A DNA stretch of 64,000 nucleotides from Liquorilactobacillus hordei DSM 19519 (GCF_019443985.1 NZ_CP049303.1:496001-560000); one strand, 5' to 3'; shown: positions 27,487 through 37,294, counted from the first letter of the stretch. Notes: a model not told the origin generated them from the letters alone. Numbers and translations: made by a program.

Positions 27487-28440
27487 ATGTCAGAAAAGAA
27501 GAAAAAGCTATTAGAAGTTAAGCATCTTAAACAATATTTTAATGTGGGGAAATCTGATTTGGTCAAAGCTGTCGACGATGTAAGTTTCGATATCTATGAA
27601 GGCGAAACTTTTGGGCTTGTAGGTGAATCTGGTTCCGGTAAAACAACAACTGGTAGAAGTATTATTCATTTATATGAGCCAACCGATGGTGAGATTATTT
27701 TTGATGGACGAGACATTAATAAATTAAAAACGAAACAAGAAAAACATGCATTCAGAAGAGAAATGCAGATGATTTTCCAGGATCCATACGCTTCATTAAA
27801 TCCAAGAATGAAAATCAAGGATATTGTTGCTGAGGGGATTGATATTCATCATTTAGCTAAGAATGATGCAGAGCGCAGCAAGATGGTTGAGGATCTTCTA
27901 GAAATAGTTGGTCTGAACAAGGACCATTCTAGCCGTTATCCACATGAATTTTCTGGTGGACAACGTCAAAGAATCGGGATTGCACGTGCCTTGGCTGTAC
28001 AACCTAAATTCATTATTGCTGATGAACCAATCTCTGCTTTGGATGTTTCAATTCAAGCACAAGTTGTTAATTTGTTGAAAGACTTGCAAAAAGAACAAGG
28101 GTTAACATATCTGTTCATTGCTCATGACCTTTCAATGGTTAAGTATATCTCTGATCGAATCGGTGTGATGCATTATGGTAAGCTTTTAGAAGTTGGAACT
28201 TCTGATGATGTTTATACCAAACCATTGCATGATTACACAGCAAGTTTGATTTCAGCTGTTCCAGTCCCTGATCCAGAGTTTGAACGTAATCGTAAACAAA
28301 TTGTTTATGATCCAGCACAAGAGACGGATGATGCAAATAAGCCACGTAAGATGCATGAGATTACTCCGGGACACTTTGTTCGTTGTTCAGAGGACGAAAT
28401 TGCAAAGTATAAGAAGCGTGCTGCCAGTTACGGAGAATAA
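27487..28440 (+). CDS. oppF: oligopeptide ABC transporter ATPase OppF
   Basis: A 317-residue ABC ATPase, partner of OppD. Walker A is GESGSGKTTT near residue 47, the signature FSGGQRQRI near 158, and Walker B FIIADEPISALDVS near 179. The C-terminal extension has PLHDYTASLISAVPVPDPE and a single conserved cysteine in FVRCSEDE. It closes the operon; a strong terminator begins about 70 bases after its stop. Confidence 0.93.
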   Translation: MSEKKKKLLEVKHLKQYFNVGKSDLVKAVDDVSFDIYEGETFGLVGESGSGKTTTGRSIIHLYEPTDGEIIFDGRDINKLKTKQEKHAFRREMQMIFQDPYASLNPRMKIKDIVAEGIDIHHLAKNDAERSKMVEDLLEIVGLNKDHSSRYPHEFSGGQRQRIGIARALAVQPKFIIADEPISALDVSIQAQVVNLLKDLQKEQGLTYLFIAHDLSMVKYISDRIGVMHYGKLLEVGTSDDVYTKPLHDYTASLISAVPVPDPEFERNRKQIVYDPAQETDDANKPRKMHEITPGHFVRCSEDEIAKYKKRAASYGE

Positions 28441-28512
28441 TAGATACGAATGAGTGAAGATAAATCAAGCGGTGACAAGCAACCAGTAGAGTAAGTTGTC
28501 GTTGATTACAAT

Positions 28513-28567
28513 AAAAAATAATAGGATTTAGATCAAACTTGCATTTGACCTGAATCCTATTATTTTT
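28513..28567. terminator. bidirectional terminator after oppF
   Basis: AAAAATAATAGGATT and AATCCTATTATTTTT form a perfect 15-bp outer stem with further pairing inside. A-rich and T-rich flanks let it act for both oppF and the convergent phosphatase gene. Confidence 0.88.
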
Positions 28568-28585
28568 AGTTAAAAACAAAAAACA

Positions 28586-29257
28586 TTAATAGCTTTGTTC
28601 GTCTTTATAATGATTAAAGTACTCAACTGAAACAGAGTCATCGGAAACAATCATTTTTGTCACAGAGCCATTTTGTGGGCTAAGGGAGACGATATCAATA
28701 TCGGGAGCAAAGCGATGAACAATGCTGCGAATTGTTGTTCCATGACTGACTACTAGTACTTCATCGCCATCTTTTTGATGATTACGGATATAGTCAAAGC
28801 CAGAATTAACACGTTTCCAAAATTCGTCATTACTTTCGGCATCTTGGAAAGGATCAATTTCTTTCATGAAATCACGTGAATCTTCAATTGAATAATTTGA
28901 GATTATTTCTGAAAATGAACGACAATTACGGCTTGCTCCGACCATTAGCCAAGTTTGACTTGAATCATTTCCCTCAAAGTAACCATAACCTTGTTCTCTG
29001 AATTGAGGAAGAATCGTTGGCTCTGAAAGAGAGTTTGAGTTGTTGTTCTCATCCATAATAATATGACAGGTATTCTTAGCACGTGAAGTGTCACTATGAT
29101 ACACATTAGTAAAATGTTTTGCTGCTAGCCTTTTTCCAGCCTTATGAGCATCAGATATTCCTTTTTCAGTGAGCGGTGAATCACACCAACCCTGCATGCG
29201 ATTATAATGATTGAAAATTGTTTGTCCGTGGCGAACAAAATAAATTGTGAAAACCAT
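28586..29257 (-). CDS. histidine phosphatase family protein
   Basis: A 223-residue cytoplasmic protein of the histidine phosphatase (phosphoglycerate-mutase-like) superfamily. The catalytic motif FVRHGQTIFN is at residues 6-15 and the second histidine is in VVSHGTTIRS near residue 168. The long central insertion and divergence from GpmA suggest a broad phosphatase rather than a glycolytic mutase. AGGAGG precedes the ATG. It is convergent with the opp operon and monocistronic. Substrate unknown. Confidence 0.85.
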   Translation of the reverse strand: MVFTIYFVRHGQTIFNHYNRMQGWCDSPLTEKGISDAHKAGKRLAAKHFTNVYHSDTSRAKNTCHIIMDENNNSNSLSEPTILPQFREQGYGYFEGNDSSQTWLMVGASRNCRSFSEIISNYSIEDSRDFMKEIDPFQDAESNDEFWKRVNSGFDYIRNHQKDGDEVLVVSHGTTIRSIVHRFAPDIDIVSLSPQNGSVTKMIVSDDSVSVEYFNHYKDEQSY

Positions 29258-29430
29258 TTTTCTCCTCCTAATTTACAACTAGTTTGGCACACATGAATAG
29301 TATACAGATAATTATGAAACTATGAAAGTGCTTAACAAATTTTTTCATGTTGCATTAAACAAACTTGAAATATGAATAATCTTTTGTTAATGGTGAACCT
29401 GAATTTATAGGAAATAATTGCAAACTATAA

Positions 29431-29472
29431 AAGCAGCTGGAGCAAAAATTAATTTTGCCTCAGCCGCTCTAA
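29431..29472 (-). terminator. terminator of the dedA-family gene
   Basis: GCAGCTG...GCAAAA pairs with TTTTGC...CAGCCGC. On the minus strand the stem is followed by a short T-rich tail, downstream of the DedA-type gene. Confidence 0.65.
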
Positions 29473-29474
29473 TT

Positions 29475-29525
29475 AGTTCAGATAAATGTGTTCGTGTTCT
29501 ATAAGCCAAAATGCTACATAGGGTC
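29475..29525 (-). repeat. dispersed intergenic repeat, short copy
   Basis: On the minus strand this stretch reads TTTTGGCTTATAGAACACG followed by ACACATTTA, matching the distal part of the repeat at 32696-32775. Confidence 0.5.
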
Positions 29526-29562
29526 ACATAGGAATGATATAAATTTTGAAATCAAACTATTT

Positions 29563-30204
29563 TTAAATAACTTGTTTACTTCTTATGAGACGATAAAGTG
29601 AAACAATTGCTCCAGGTATAATTGATATTAGTCCAAAGGCTACTAGGATAACAGAGAAGTTGTTTTGAACAAAATTCAATTGTCCAAAGAAGTAACCTAG
29701 AGAAGACCCTAGAAAGACCCAGATTAGTACGCCAAGGAGATTATAGATACAAAAACGTCTGTAATCCATGCGAGCACTCCCTGAAATTAATGGGATAAAG
29801 GTTCTTATCAGTGGAATGAATCTTCCAAACATAACAGTTCTACCACCATGTTTTGCAAAATATGCCTGTGCTTTTGCAAGTTTATCCCCAGAGATAAATT
29901 TTTTAAAGAACGGTAACTTATGCAGATTGCAGCCAATCTCATAATTGACAGTGTCGCCAATCAGAGCGGCAAAGAAGAATACTGGAACAAGAATCTTGAT
30001 GTCAAGTGAAGAACCCGTAATTGCTGCTAGGGTGCTTGCAAAGAAAACTAGTGACTCCCCAGGAAGAAAGGCGAACACTACAAGTCCAGTTTCCATAAAA
30101 ATGATAGCGAAGAGTGCAATATATACCCAACCGCCTAATGTCTCAACTAGCGGCAGCAAATAAAGCTGAAGGTGAGATAAAAAATAGATTACATTACTAA
30201 TCAA
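29563..30204 (-). CDS. DedA-family membrane protein
   Basis: A 213-residue DedA/VTT-domain membrane protein. The typical pattern FMETGLVVFAFLPGESLVF lies near residue 36, and FGRFIPLIRTFIPLISG with conserved arginines near residue 125. Members are thought to be lipid scramblases or flippases for undecaprenyl phosphate or phospholipids. The best start is the TTG at 30204 behind AAAGGAAGTG. Which DedA subgroup it represents cannot be stated. It is divergent from helD. Confidence 0.88.
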   Translation of the reverse strand: MISNVIYFLSHLQLYLLPLVETLGGWVYIALFAIIFMETGLVVFAFLPGESLVFFASTLAAITGSSLDIKILVPVFFFAALIGDTVNYEIGCNLHKLPFFKKFISGDKLAKAQAYFAKHGGRTVMFGRFIPLIRTFIPLISGSARMDYRRFCIYNLLGVLIWVFLGSSLGYFFGQLNFVQNNFSVILVAFGLISIIPGAIVSLYRLIRSKQVI

Positions 30205-30315
30205 GACATCACTTCCTTTAAGTTAATTTGTAGATAATTTTAACGAAATTCAAATTCAAAAGCTAGTATTTTACTCAAGATTTAGCTTTTTTTAAAAATT
30301 GCTAGACATCCTTAA

Positions 30316-30344
30316 TTGTGAGGAAAGGATAAAGGTGTTAAAAT
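30316..30344 (+). promoter_or_regulatory. candidate helD promoter
   Basis: TTGTGA (30316-30321) and TAAAAT (30339-30344) are spaced by 17 bases and lie 36 bases ahead of the helD start. Confidence 0.5.
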
Positions 30345-30380
30345 TGTATGACAAGAATTTAGGCAACTGGGGGGAAATTA

Positions 30381-32681
30381 ATGAATTCTGATATTAAGGC
30401 TAAAGAACAAAAACGAATGGATGATGTGGTTAGCAAGATTAAAATTGCTCAGAAAAAACATCATAAAGAGATTGCAAGTGCAAAAAAAGATTCGCAAGCT
30501 ATTAAAAAAGACTTTTCTAATAATCTGCGAATTAAGACGGAATCTTATTCAGGGATGTTCGAAACTGCAATGACAGTCAGACAACAACAGCAACTTTTGC
30601 AAGAGCGCGAAAATAACTGGAAGTTAGCAGCAAGAAGACTGGACATCTTAGCGAAACTAGAAAAGAAACCATATTTTGCAAGAATTGACCTTAAAGAAAA
30701 GGGTGAATCAAAAAAAGAGTCCATCTATATTGGCCTAGGATCATTTAGTGACCGTCCAGACAACTTCTTAATCTATGATTGGCGTGCTCCTATCTCCAGT
30801 GTTTATTACGATGGGGGAATCGGTGAAGTTTCTTATGAGACACCCGACGGGACACAGAACGTCGATGTGAAGTTAAAGCGGCAATTTTTAGTTGAAGATG
30901 CTACAATTCAAACCGTTTTTGATACGGATGAAGCAGTCGGTGATCAGATGCTTTTGGATGTGCTGGATGATTCTTCTGATACAAAGATGAAGAGTATTGT
31001 AACAACAATCCAGAAAGAACAGAATCAAATTATTCGTGAGACTAAGGCTCAATTGTTGTTTGTACAAGGAGCGGCTGGTTCGGGGAAAACTTCGGCAGTC
31101 TTGCAACGAATTGCATATTTGCTGTATCGTTTCAGGGGTAATCTAACTTCAAGTCAAGTAATTCTTTTCTCGCCTAATCAATTGTTTAATGATTATGTTG
31201 ACCAAGTATTACCTGATTTGGGTGAACAAAATATGATTCAAATGACATATTATCAATATGCGCAACGAAGACTTCCTAAGCTTAAAGTTGAGACACTGCA
31301 ACAGCGTTTTGAACGAAGCAAGACACCTGAAGGAAAAAAAGTTCAAGAATTGAAAGACAGTCTACAATTCTTCAATGCAACAACCACATATGGAAATTTC
31401 CTTGAAAAAAAGGGAATGCGGTTTAAAGATATTCGTTTCAGAGGAGAAGTTTTCTTCGATAAAGATCATATTGAGAAAATCTATTATAGTTTCAATGAAA
31501 ATTACCACTTGAGAAATCGGCTTGAGGCTACAAGGGAACGTTTATTGAAACAACTTGGCAGACGAGTTGATAAGACCGCCAAGGAAGAATGGGTTGAAAA
31601 GGCAGTTCAGGAATCTAGCCCAGAAGAGTTGGCACAACTTTATGGAAATCATGCACGCGATTTTGAAGATGGTGATGCTGAATTACGTTTTTTGACGAGA
31701 CGCTATGTCACAGCGCAATACAGACAAATTCAAAGAGATATTCAACGTAACCGTTTCTTAAATATCAATGCACAGTATATTCACTTCTTAAGAAGTATTC
31801 CTGATTTATTGGACATGAAACAAGCAGGGATCGCTGAGGAGCAGTGGAAGAAAGAAATAGGGCGTGTGGTTACAGCAGTTAAAGAGAAAAAAATGCTGAT
31901 GGAAGATGTTAGCCCATATTTGTATCTATATGACCTAATTACTGGTAAACGAGGAGAATTAGAGATTCGGCATGTTTTTATTGATGAAATTCAAGATTAC
32001 ACACCTTATCAGTTGGCGTGCCTAAAAACAAGCTTTCCGCGGGCTCGTTTTACCGTACTAGGAGATTTGAATCAGGCTATTTTTACGAAAAAGGAAAGCT
32101 ATACCTTATTAGAAGAAATGAGTAAACTCTTCCCTAAAGATGGAATCAAAGTTGTTCAGCTTACAAAATCATACCGTTCAACCAAGCAAATCACCGAATT
32201 TACAAAACAAGTTTTGCTTAGTGGAGCATCTGTTGAATCATTCGAACGCAAGGGAGATTTGCCAGAATTGCAAGTGTTTAGTGATGAGAAACGAATGATT
32301 GAAAAAGTAGTAGCGCAATTGCAACATAACGATGAAGATAAGAAGACAACAGCAATCATTGGTAAGACTTTAGCACAATGCCAGAAGCTTACAGCTGAAT
32401 TACAGGCAAGAGGTATCAAGATAACATTAATTAAGACTGAAAATCAGCGCTTGGCTACTGGTAACATCATAGTTCCTGCTTTCTTGGCAAAGGGTCTGGA
32501 ATTTGATGCAGTAATAATGTGGGATGCTAATGAACGAAATTATCACGATGAAGACGAACGTCAGCTGGTGTATACGATTTGTTCAAGAGCGATGCACAGA
32601 TTGAATATTGTTGCATTAAATGAGTTGTCACACTTGTTTGAGCGAGTTTCTACCGATTCTTATAAATTAATTGAGGATTAA
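30381..32681 (+). CDS. helD: RNA polymerase recycling motor ATPase HelD
   Basis: A 766-residue UvrD/Rep-like ATPase of the HelD family, which binds RNA polymerase and releases stalled or post-termination complexes. The charged coiled-coil N-terminus (first 100 residues) that enters the secondary channel is present, followed by YDWRAPISSVYYDG, Walker A QGAAGSGKTS near residue 230, Walker B HVFIDEIQDYTPYQL near 532 and the late motif FLAKGLEFDAVI near 697. Length matches Gram-positive HelD. GGGGGGAAATT precedes the ATG. The terminator after it has the dispersed repeat immediately upstream. Confidence 0.9.
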   Translation: MNSDIKAKEQKRMDDVVSKIKIAQKKHHKEIASAKKDSQAIKKDFSNNLRIKTESYSGMFETAMTVRQQQQLLQERENNWKLAARRLDILAKLEKKPYFARIDLKEKGESKKESIYIGLGSFSDRPDNFLIYDWRAPISSVYYDGGIGEVSYETPDGTQNVDVKLKRQFLVEDATIQTVFDTDEAVGDQMLLDVLDDSSDTKMKSIVTTIQKEQNQIIRETKAQLLFVQGAAGSGKTSAVLQRIAYLLYRFRGNLTSSQVILFSPNQLFNDYVDQVLPDLGEQNMIQMTYYQYAQRRLPKLKVETLQQRFERSKTPEGKKVQELKDSLQFFNATTTYGNFLEKKGMRFKDIRFRGEVFFDKDHIEKIYYSFNENYHLRNRLEATRERLLKQLGRRVDKTAKEEWVEKAVQESSPEELAQLYGNHARDFEDGDAELRFLTRRYVTAQYRQIQRDIQRNRFLNINAQYIHFLRSIPDLLDMKQAGIAEEQWKKEIGRVVTAVKEKKMLMEDVSPYLYLYDLITGKRGELEIRHVFIDEIQDYTPYQLACLKTSFPRARFTVLGDLNQAIFTKKESYTLLEEMSKLFPKDGIKVVQLTKSYRSTKQITEFTKQVLLSGASVESFERKGDLPELQVFSDEKRMIEKVVAQLQHNDEDKKTTAIIGKTLAQCQKLTAELQARGIKITLIKTENQRLATGNIIVPAFLAKGLEFDAVIMWDANERNYHDEDERQLVYTICSRAMHRLNIVALNELSHLFERVSTDSYKLIED

Positions 32682-32695
32682 ACATTAAGATATTA

Positions 32696-32775
32696 AAGAG
32701 AGTGTGACGTAAGTCGGGAAAATTTGAAGTGAGATGGAGAATTTTGACTTATAGAACACATTTATACGGGATAAT
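32696..32775 (+). repeat. dispersed intergenic repeat, plus-oriented copy
   Basis: Starts GAGTGTGACGTAAGTCGGGA and ends with TTTTGACTTATAGAACACA. It is the inverted relative of the tandem array that begins 55 bases downstream, with the middle of the long unit missing. It separates helD from its terminator. Confidence 0.75.
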
Positions 32776-32779
32776 TAGC

Positions 32780-32822
32780 GAGGATGGGTCAAAATTTAAT
32801 TTTTGGCACATCCTCCTTTTTT
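32780..32822 (+). terminator. rho-independent terminator after helD
   Basis: GAGGATG (32780-32786) pairs with CATCCTC (32809-32815), with further AAATT/AATTT pairing inside, followed by six T residues. Confidence 0.85.
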
Positions 32823-32829
32823 AGTGTTT

Positions 32830-33016
32830 AGTTAATGTCCATAGCCAAAGCCAGGCTATATTCGTAATTCTTCGCTAGTACTCGAAACTTCCCGACTTGA
32901 ATCACACTCTTAAATGTGTTCCTCAAGTCAGTTTTCTCCGTCTAGCTTTGAATTACTTATAGCTAAAGCCAGGCTATATTCGTAATTCTTCGCTAGTACT
33001 CGAAACTTCCCGACTT
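32830..33016 (-). repeat. tandem copies of the dispersed repeat, left of the IS
   Basis: One and a half copies of a unit of roughly 115 bases. The block GCCAGGCTATATTCGTAATT followed by CTTCGCTAGTACTCGAAACT occurs twice, at about 32880 and 32967. The second copy is interrupted at 33016 by the insertion sequence and continues at 34490. Confidence 0.85.
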
Positions 33017-33049
33017 TGTACTGCCTTAAAAAAGTTGGACATGTTTGTT

Positions 33050-33892
33050 TTAATTATTAGTTAGATACTGTTTACGATATTCGACTGGAGTTAATCCGTG
33101 ACGCTTAAGTGAAATTCGCTGGTTATTATACCAAGCAACATAATGTTCCACTAATGTACTTAGTTCACTGAGCGAAGTAACCTTAATGCGCCTTAAACAT
33201 TCACGTTTAAGCATACTGAAAAAGCTCTCAACTGGGGCATTGTCTAAACAATTTCCCTTACGAGACATGCTTTGAATGAAATGATGATGTCTTAGTTTAG
33301 CTTGATAATTGGTCATTTGATATTGCCATCCTTGATCAGAGTGTAGAATTGGTTTAGTTGTTGCGGGAATCTTTTTAATGACTGTCTCAAGGGTTTGATC
33401 GATTAAAACACGATTGGGTGTTGAACTAACTTTAGCGGCTAAAACTTCATTACTAGCCTCATCAATAACTGTCGAAATATAACCCCATTTTCCACACGTA
33501 AGTTTAAACTGACTGACGTCAGTATGCAAAACAGTATATGGTTTATGGGCCTTGAATTGTTGCTTGAGCAAGTTAGGTACCACCTGTCCAACATGACCAT
33601 GATATGAGTTGTACCGCCCAGAATGTTTTGAAAAAAGAGTAACTTTCAGACCCATAGAAAACATAATTTTACGAACAGTTTCTAGACAAAGTTTAACATG
33701 ATGCTGTTTTAAAACAAATCTCATGCGACGATAACCATAAGTTTGATGAGAGCGGGCAAATTCTTGCCGAATAATTTGTTTAACCTGACGATATTTATCA
33801 GGCCGGTTTAGACAAGCTAAATGATAGTAATACGTCGAACGCGCAAGTCCCGCAACTTTTAAGAGCGTAATAAAGGGATAATCACGCCGCAA
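33050..33892 (-). CDS. IS3-family transposase OrfB (DDE integrase core)
   Basis: A 280-residue DDE transposase. The N-terminal HTH_21 region has GLARSTYYYH; the catalytic core shows Asp in LHTDVSQF near residue 124, Asp in LHSDQGWQYQ near 184 and Glu in APVESFFSMLKRE near 219, with the usual C-terminal YNNQRISLKRHGLTPVEYR. In IS3 elements OrfB is made as an OrfAB fusion by -1 frameshifting. Here the -1 frame is open upstream to the A6 run (T6 at 33922-33927 on the plus strand) and the A7 run (33949-33955), so the fusion is possible. The frame looks intact. Confidence 0.92.
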   Translation of the reverse strand: MRRDYPFITLLKVAGLARSTYYYHLACLNRPDKYRQVKQIIRQEFARSHQTYGYRRMRFVLKQHHVKLCLETVRKIMFSMGLKVTLFSKHSGRYNSYHGHVGQVVPNLLKQQFKAHKPYTVLHTDVSQFKLTCGKWGYISTVIDEASNEVLAAKVSSTPNRVLIDQTLETVIKKIPATTKPILHSDQGWQYQMTNYQAKLRHHHFIQSMSRKGNCLDNAPVESFFSMLKRECLRRIKVTSLSELSTLVEHYVAWYNNQRISLKRHGLTPVEYRKQYLTNN

Positions 33893-33912
33893 TTCGTTAA
33901 TTGTTTTAACTT

Positions 33913-34437
33913 TTAGTGCTGTTTTTTGTTTCGAATTACGGCATCCAATTTTTTTAGATAAACATTCTCAATTTTAGTATAGGAAAGTTCCTGTTCTAAA
34001 TGTCTGATTTGTTTTTGTTGTCTCTCTATTAACTGTTGTTCGGTCTTTTTCTTGGATGTTTCTTTCTTTTTCTTAACCATCTTGGGTCGTCCTATCTTAG
34101 ATGAAATTACGGCTTTAATTCCAAATTGCCGCATTAATTTAAGCCAATTATAAACGACTGTGTGGCTGATATCAAAGTGGATGGCTGTTTTTTGAATACT
34201 GGTAGAATGGTTCAAGTAATAGGTAATAACCGCTACCTTGAAATCATTAGAATAGTGTCGGCGTTTAAGCTGTTTAAGACCGGTAGGGCCAAAAGCTTTA
34301 TAACGCGACACCCAAATTACTAACGGAGTATCACTCGGCATCTTATATTTCAGACACAGTGTGTGGAGTGAATTTTCACCATTTAAATATTCTTTAACTA
34401 CTTTCAACTTAAAGCTGTAGGTATAATTACGTGTCAA
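33913..34437 (-). CDS. IS3-family transposase OrfA (helix-turn-helix)
   Basis: A 174-residue DNA-binding protein of the IS3 OrfA type. It contains two HTH units (VVKEYLNGENSLHTLCLKY and STSIQKTAIHFDISHTVVYN) and a C-terminal lysine-rich region with a leucine-zipper-like helix ending LEQELSYTKIENVYLKKL. The TTG at 34437 follows GGAGGTG; the open frame continues into the inverted repeat without a ribosome site. The stop lies 20 bases before the OrfB start, and A7 and A6 runs in its last codons are plausible slip sites for OrfAB production. Confidence 0.9.
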   Translation of the reverse strand: MTRNYTYSFKLKVVKEYLNGENSLHTLCLKYKMPSDTPLVIWVSRYKAFGPTGLKQLKRRHYSNDFKVAVITYYLNHSTSIQKTAIHFDISHTVVYNWLKLMRQFGIKAVISSKIGRPKMVKKKKETSKKKTEQQLIERQQKQIRHLEQELSYTKIENVYLKKLDAVIRNKKQH

Positions 34438-34489
34438 AAAAGCACCTCCAAAACTTGATTTACATGTCCAAGTTTTGTAAGGCACTTCA

Positions 34490-34625
34490 CTTGAATCACA
34501 CTCTTAAACGTGTTCATCAAGTCAGTTTCCTCCGTCTTGCTTTGAACTACTTATAGCCAAAGTCAGGCTATATTCGTAATTTTTCGCTAGTACTCGAAAT
34601 CTCTCAACTTGAATCACACTCTTAT
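34490..34625 (-). repeat. dispersed repeat, right of the IS
   Basis: Continues the array broken by the insertion sequence: CTTGAATCACACTCTTAAAC, then a full unit with GTCAGGCTATATTCGTAATT, ending in another CTTGAATCACACTCTTA. It ends about 35 bases ahead of the coaA -10 box (TATAAT at 34658-34663). Confidence 0.85.
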
Positions 34626-34696
34626 AAATAAAGTCTGATATTAAACCAGTAAAATGCTATAATAACCTTAATTTAATGACGATGTAGGGAGTAGTA

Positions 34697-35617
34697 ATGT
34701 ATAATCAGATGAATTATTACAAGATTCCGCGTGATGAATGGCGGAACTTGTACCAAAAATATCAGGTTTCCTTATCTGCAAAGGAATTATCACGGATTAA
34801 ATCTGTCAATGACCGTATCTCATTAGCTGATGTGCAAGATATTTATCAGCCGTTGGTGCATTTGTTAGGAATCCATATGAAATCACGACAAGAGTTAATG
34901 AAGCAGCAAGCAGAGTTTTTAGGAATTGAAGCACACAAAGTCCCCTTTATTCTAGGGATTGCGGGAAGTGTTGCAGTGGGTAAGAGCACAACGGCTAGAT
35001 TGTTGCAGACTCTGTTGAGTGCAACATATCCTGAGAAAAAGGTGCAGTTAATTACGACTGATGGTTTCTTGTATCCGAATAAGGAGTTGAAGAGACGCCA
35101 AATAATGCAACGCAAAGGTTTTCCTGAAAGTTATGATATGGGACGGTTGCTGACATTTACCAATGATGTGAAAAATGGTTTACCTGCTAAGGCACCAAGG
35201 TATTCGCACAAGGTCTATGATATAGTTCCTGATGAATTTGATGTTGTGGACAATCCGGATATTTTGATTGTTGAAGGAATTAACGTGTTACAGTTACCAA
35301 GTAATCAGCAACTATATGTCAGTGACTTCTTTGACTTTTCTATCTACGTAGATGCGCATGAAGATCTGATTCAAGGCTGGTATCTTGAGCGGTTTGAGAC
35401 ATTGTTAGATACGGCATTTCAGGATCCTTCTAATTATTATTATCCATATGCGATTGGAGATCGAACTAAGGCGACTAGGATGGCTAGACGAGTTTGGCTT
35501 ACAATAAATAGACCAAATTTACGTGAATATATCTTACCAACAAGGAATCGCGCAGATTTAATCTTACACAAAACACAAAATCATCTAGTAAACGAACTTT
35601 TTTTGCGTAAATATTAG
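34697..35617 (+). CDS. coaA: type I pantothenate kinase
   Basis: A 306-residue P-loop kinase that phosphorylates pantothenate in the first step of coenzyme A synthesis. The Walker A motif [15 protein letters not shown] lies near residue 93, and family blocks [19 protein letters not shown] and VEGINVLQ follow in order. Length is as usual for CoaA. GGGAG lies seven bases before the ATG. It precedes guaA by 122 bases, and guaA has its own promoter there. Confidence 0.95.
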   Translation: MYNQMNYYKIPRDEWRNLYQKYQVSLSAKELSRIKSVNDRISLADVQDIYQPLVHLLGIHMKSRQELMKQQAEFLGIEAHKVPFILGIAGSVAVGKSTTARLLQTLLSATYPEKKVQLITTDGFLYPNKELKRRQIMQRKGFPESYDMGRLLTFTNDVKNGLPAKAPRYSHKVYDIVPDEFDVVDNPDILIVEGINVLQLPSNQQLYVSDFFDFSIYVDAHEDLIQGWYLERFETLLDTAFQDPSNYYYPYAIGDRTKATRMARRVWLTINRPNLREYILPTRNRADLILHKTQNHLVNELFLRKY

Positions 35618-35666
35618 AAAACACTAAAAATTGTCCGGAATTTACTAGAAATTGATTGAAATTAAT

Positions 35667-35695
35667 TTGACCCTTAAAGCTCTAATCGGTAGAAT
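35667..35695 (+). promoter_or_regulatory. guaA promoter
   Basis: TTGACC (35667-35672) and TAGAAT (35690-35695) with a 17-base spacer, 45 bases ahead of the guaA start. No purine riboswitch or PurBox is evident in the short leader. Confidence 0.7.
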
Positions 35696-35739
35696 AAAAG
35701 TAGTAAACGTTCCAAAATTTGAAGACGAGGTGAACCTTC

Positions 35740-37293
35740 TTGACTAATGTTGACATGCAGGCTTTTGACAAGATTATTGTGCTTGACTTTGGGAGCCAGT
35801 ATAATCAATTGATTACCCGCCGAATTCGTGAGTTCGGTATCTATTCAGAATTGCTATCACATAATTTGACAGCTGCTGAGATTAAGAAAATGGCACCTAA
35901 GGGAATTATTTTCTCTGGTGGGCCTAATAGTGTTTATGATGAGAATGCTTTCCATGTGGATCCTGAGATTTTTGAACTCGGAATCCCTGTTTTAGGAATT
36001 TGTTATGGGATGCAGTTAATGGCAAATGAGCTTAATGGTAAGGTGGAAAGTGCTAATAACAAGGAATATGGCAAGGCTGATATTCATGTAGCATCCGCTG
36101 ACGAACCAATGTTCAAGGGATTACCAGCTACGCAGACGGTATGGATGAGTCATGGTGACCTAGTAACAAGTGTCCCTGAAGGATTCAGGATTGCTGCGAC
36201 AAGTGCTAATTGCCCAATCTCTGCAATGTCAAATGATGAGAAGAAGTTCTACGGTTTACAGTTCCATCCAGAAGTCCGTAACACAGAACACGGTAATGAT
36301 ATCTTGCGTCATTTTGCCTTTGATATCTGTAAGGCACGTGACAACTGGTCAATGGATGATTTCATTGATATGCAGATTGATAAAATTCGTGAAACTGTTG
36401 GTGATAAGAAGGTTCTGCTTGGTTTGTCAGGTGGTGTTGATTCATCAGTTGTGGGTGTCTTGTTGCATAAAGCAATTGGAACACAGCTGACAAGTATCTT
36501 CGTAGATCACGGACTGTTGCGTAAGGGTGAAGTTGAACAGGTTATGGCAAGCCTTGAAGGTAAATTCGGGCTGAACATTATTCAAGTAGATGCTAAAAAG
36601 CGCTTCATGGATAAGTTAGCTGGTGTTTCTGATCCTGAAAAGAAACGTAAGATCATTGGTAACGAATTTATTCGTGTCTTTGATGATGAAGCTGCTAAGT
36701 TAGATGGAATTGATTATTTAGCACAAGGAACACTTTATACCGATGTAATTGAATCGGGAACAGATACAGCACAAACAATCAAGTCACATCACAATGTTGG
36801 TGGCCTGCCAGAAGATGTTCAATTCCAGTTAATTGAACCCTTAAGGACATTATTCAAGGATGAAGTTCGTGAATTAGGTGAAAGACTTGGAATGTCGTCT
36901 GATCTTGTCTGGCGTCAACCATTCCCAGGACCTGGTCTTGGAATTCGCGTGATTGGTGAAATTACAGAAGAAAAACTTAAAATTGTTCGTGATAGTGACT
37001 TGATTCTACGTGAAGAAATCGCTAATCATGGTCTTGATAGAGAAATCTGGCAGTACTTCACGGTACTTCCTGGTATCCGCAGTGTTGGTGTCATGGGTGA
37101 TGGTCGGACTTACGATTATACGGTTGGAATTCGTGCAGTTACTTCGATTGATGGGATGACTGCTGATTTTGCTAAGATTCCATGGGATGTCTTACAAGCA
37201 ATCTCAGTTCGAATCGTTAACGAGGTCGATCACGTTAACCGCATAGTGTACGATATTACGTCGAAGCCACCGGCAACGATTGAGTGGGAATAG
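35740..37293 (+). CDS. guaA: GMP synthase (glutamine-hydrolysing)
   Basis: A 517-residue enzyme converting XMP to GMP with glutamine and ATP. The class I amidotransferase domain has the nucleophile Cys in GICYGMQLM near residue 88 and His in GLQFHPEV near 176; the ATP-pyrophosphatase P-loop is [10 protein letters not shown] near 229, and the C-terminal dimerisation domain ends TIEWE. The start is a TTG behind GAGGTGA. Its last 15 bases before the final stop base form the left attachment site of the mobile element, and the insertion leaves the protein intact. Confidence 0.95.
   Translation: MTNVDMQAFDKIIVLDFGSQYNQLITRRIREFGIYSELLSHNLTAAEIKKMAPKGIIFSGGPNSVYDENAFHVDPEIFELGIPVLGICYGMQLMANELNGKVESANNKEYGKADIHVASADEPMFKGLPATQTVWMSHGDLVTSVPEGFRIAATSANCPISAMSNDEKKFYGLQFHPEVRNTEHGNDILRHFAFDICKARDNWSMDDFIDMQIDKIRETVGDKKVLLGLSGGVDSSVVGVLLHKAIGTQLTSIFVDHGLLRKGEVEQVMASLEGKFGLNIIQVDAKKRFMDKLAGVSDPEKKRKIIGNEFIRVFDDEAAKLDGIDYLAQGTLYTDVIESGTDTAQTIKSHHNVGGLPEDVQFQLIEPLRTLFKDEVRELGERLGMSSDLVWRQPFPGPGLGIRVIGEITEEKLKIVRDSDLILREEIANHGLDREIWQYFTVLPGIRSVGVMGDGRTYDYTVGIRAVTSIDGMTADFAKIPWDVLQAISVRIVNEVDHVNRIVYDITSKPPATIEWE
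37278..37292 (+). other. left attachment site, attL
   Basis: GATTGAGTGGGAATA overlaps the guaA codons for Ile-Glu-Trp-Glu and the first bases of its stop. The identical 15 bases recur at 45770. Confidence 0.85.
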
Positions 37294-37294
37294 T

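Larger units (their letters stand above)
29258..29562 (-). other. intergenic region with terminator and repeat copy
   Basis: This 305-base gap holds the DedA terminator at 29431-29472 and a minus-strand dispersed repeat copy at 29475-29525. The remainder is AT-rich upstream sequence of the histidine phosphatase gene with no clear promoter. Confidence 0.5.
33017..34489 (-). mobile_element. IS3-family (IS150-like) insertion sequence
   Basis: A 1473-bp element with two overlapping-type transposase frames on the minus strand. The ends are imperfect inverted repeats: TGTACTGCCTTAAAAAAGTT on the left against TGAAGTGCCTTACAAAACTT read inward from the right, both continuing GGACATG. A 3-bp target duplication CTT (33014-33016 and 34490-34492) flanks it, as expected for this family. 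Removing the element and one CTT restores an uninterrupted copy of the dispersed repeat, so the boundaries are well supported. Confidence 0.92.

Noticed and set aside
30888..31106. Minus-strand frame inside helD
   Set aside because: No ribosome site, no recognisable product, and helD is an intact conserved gene over the same bases.
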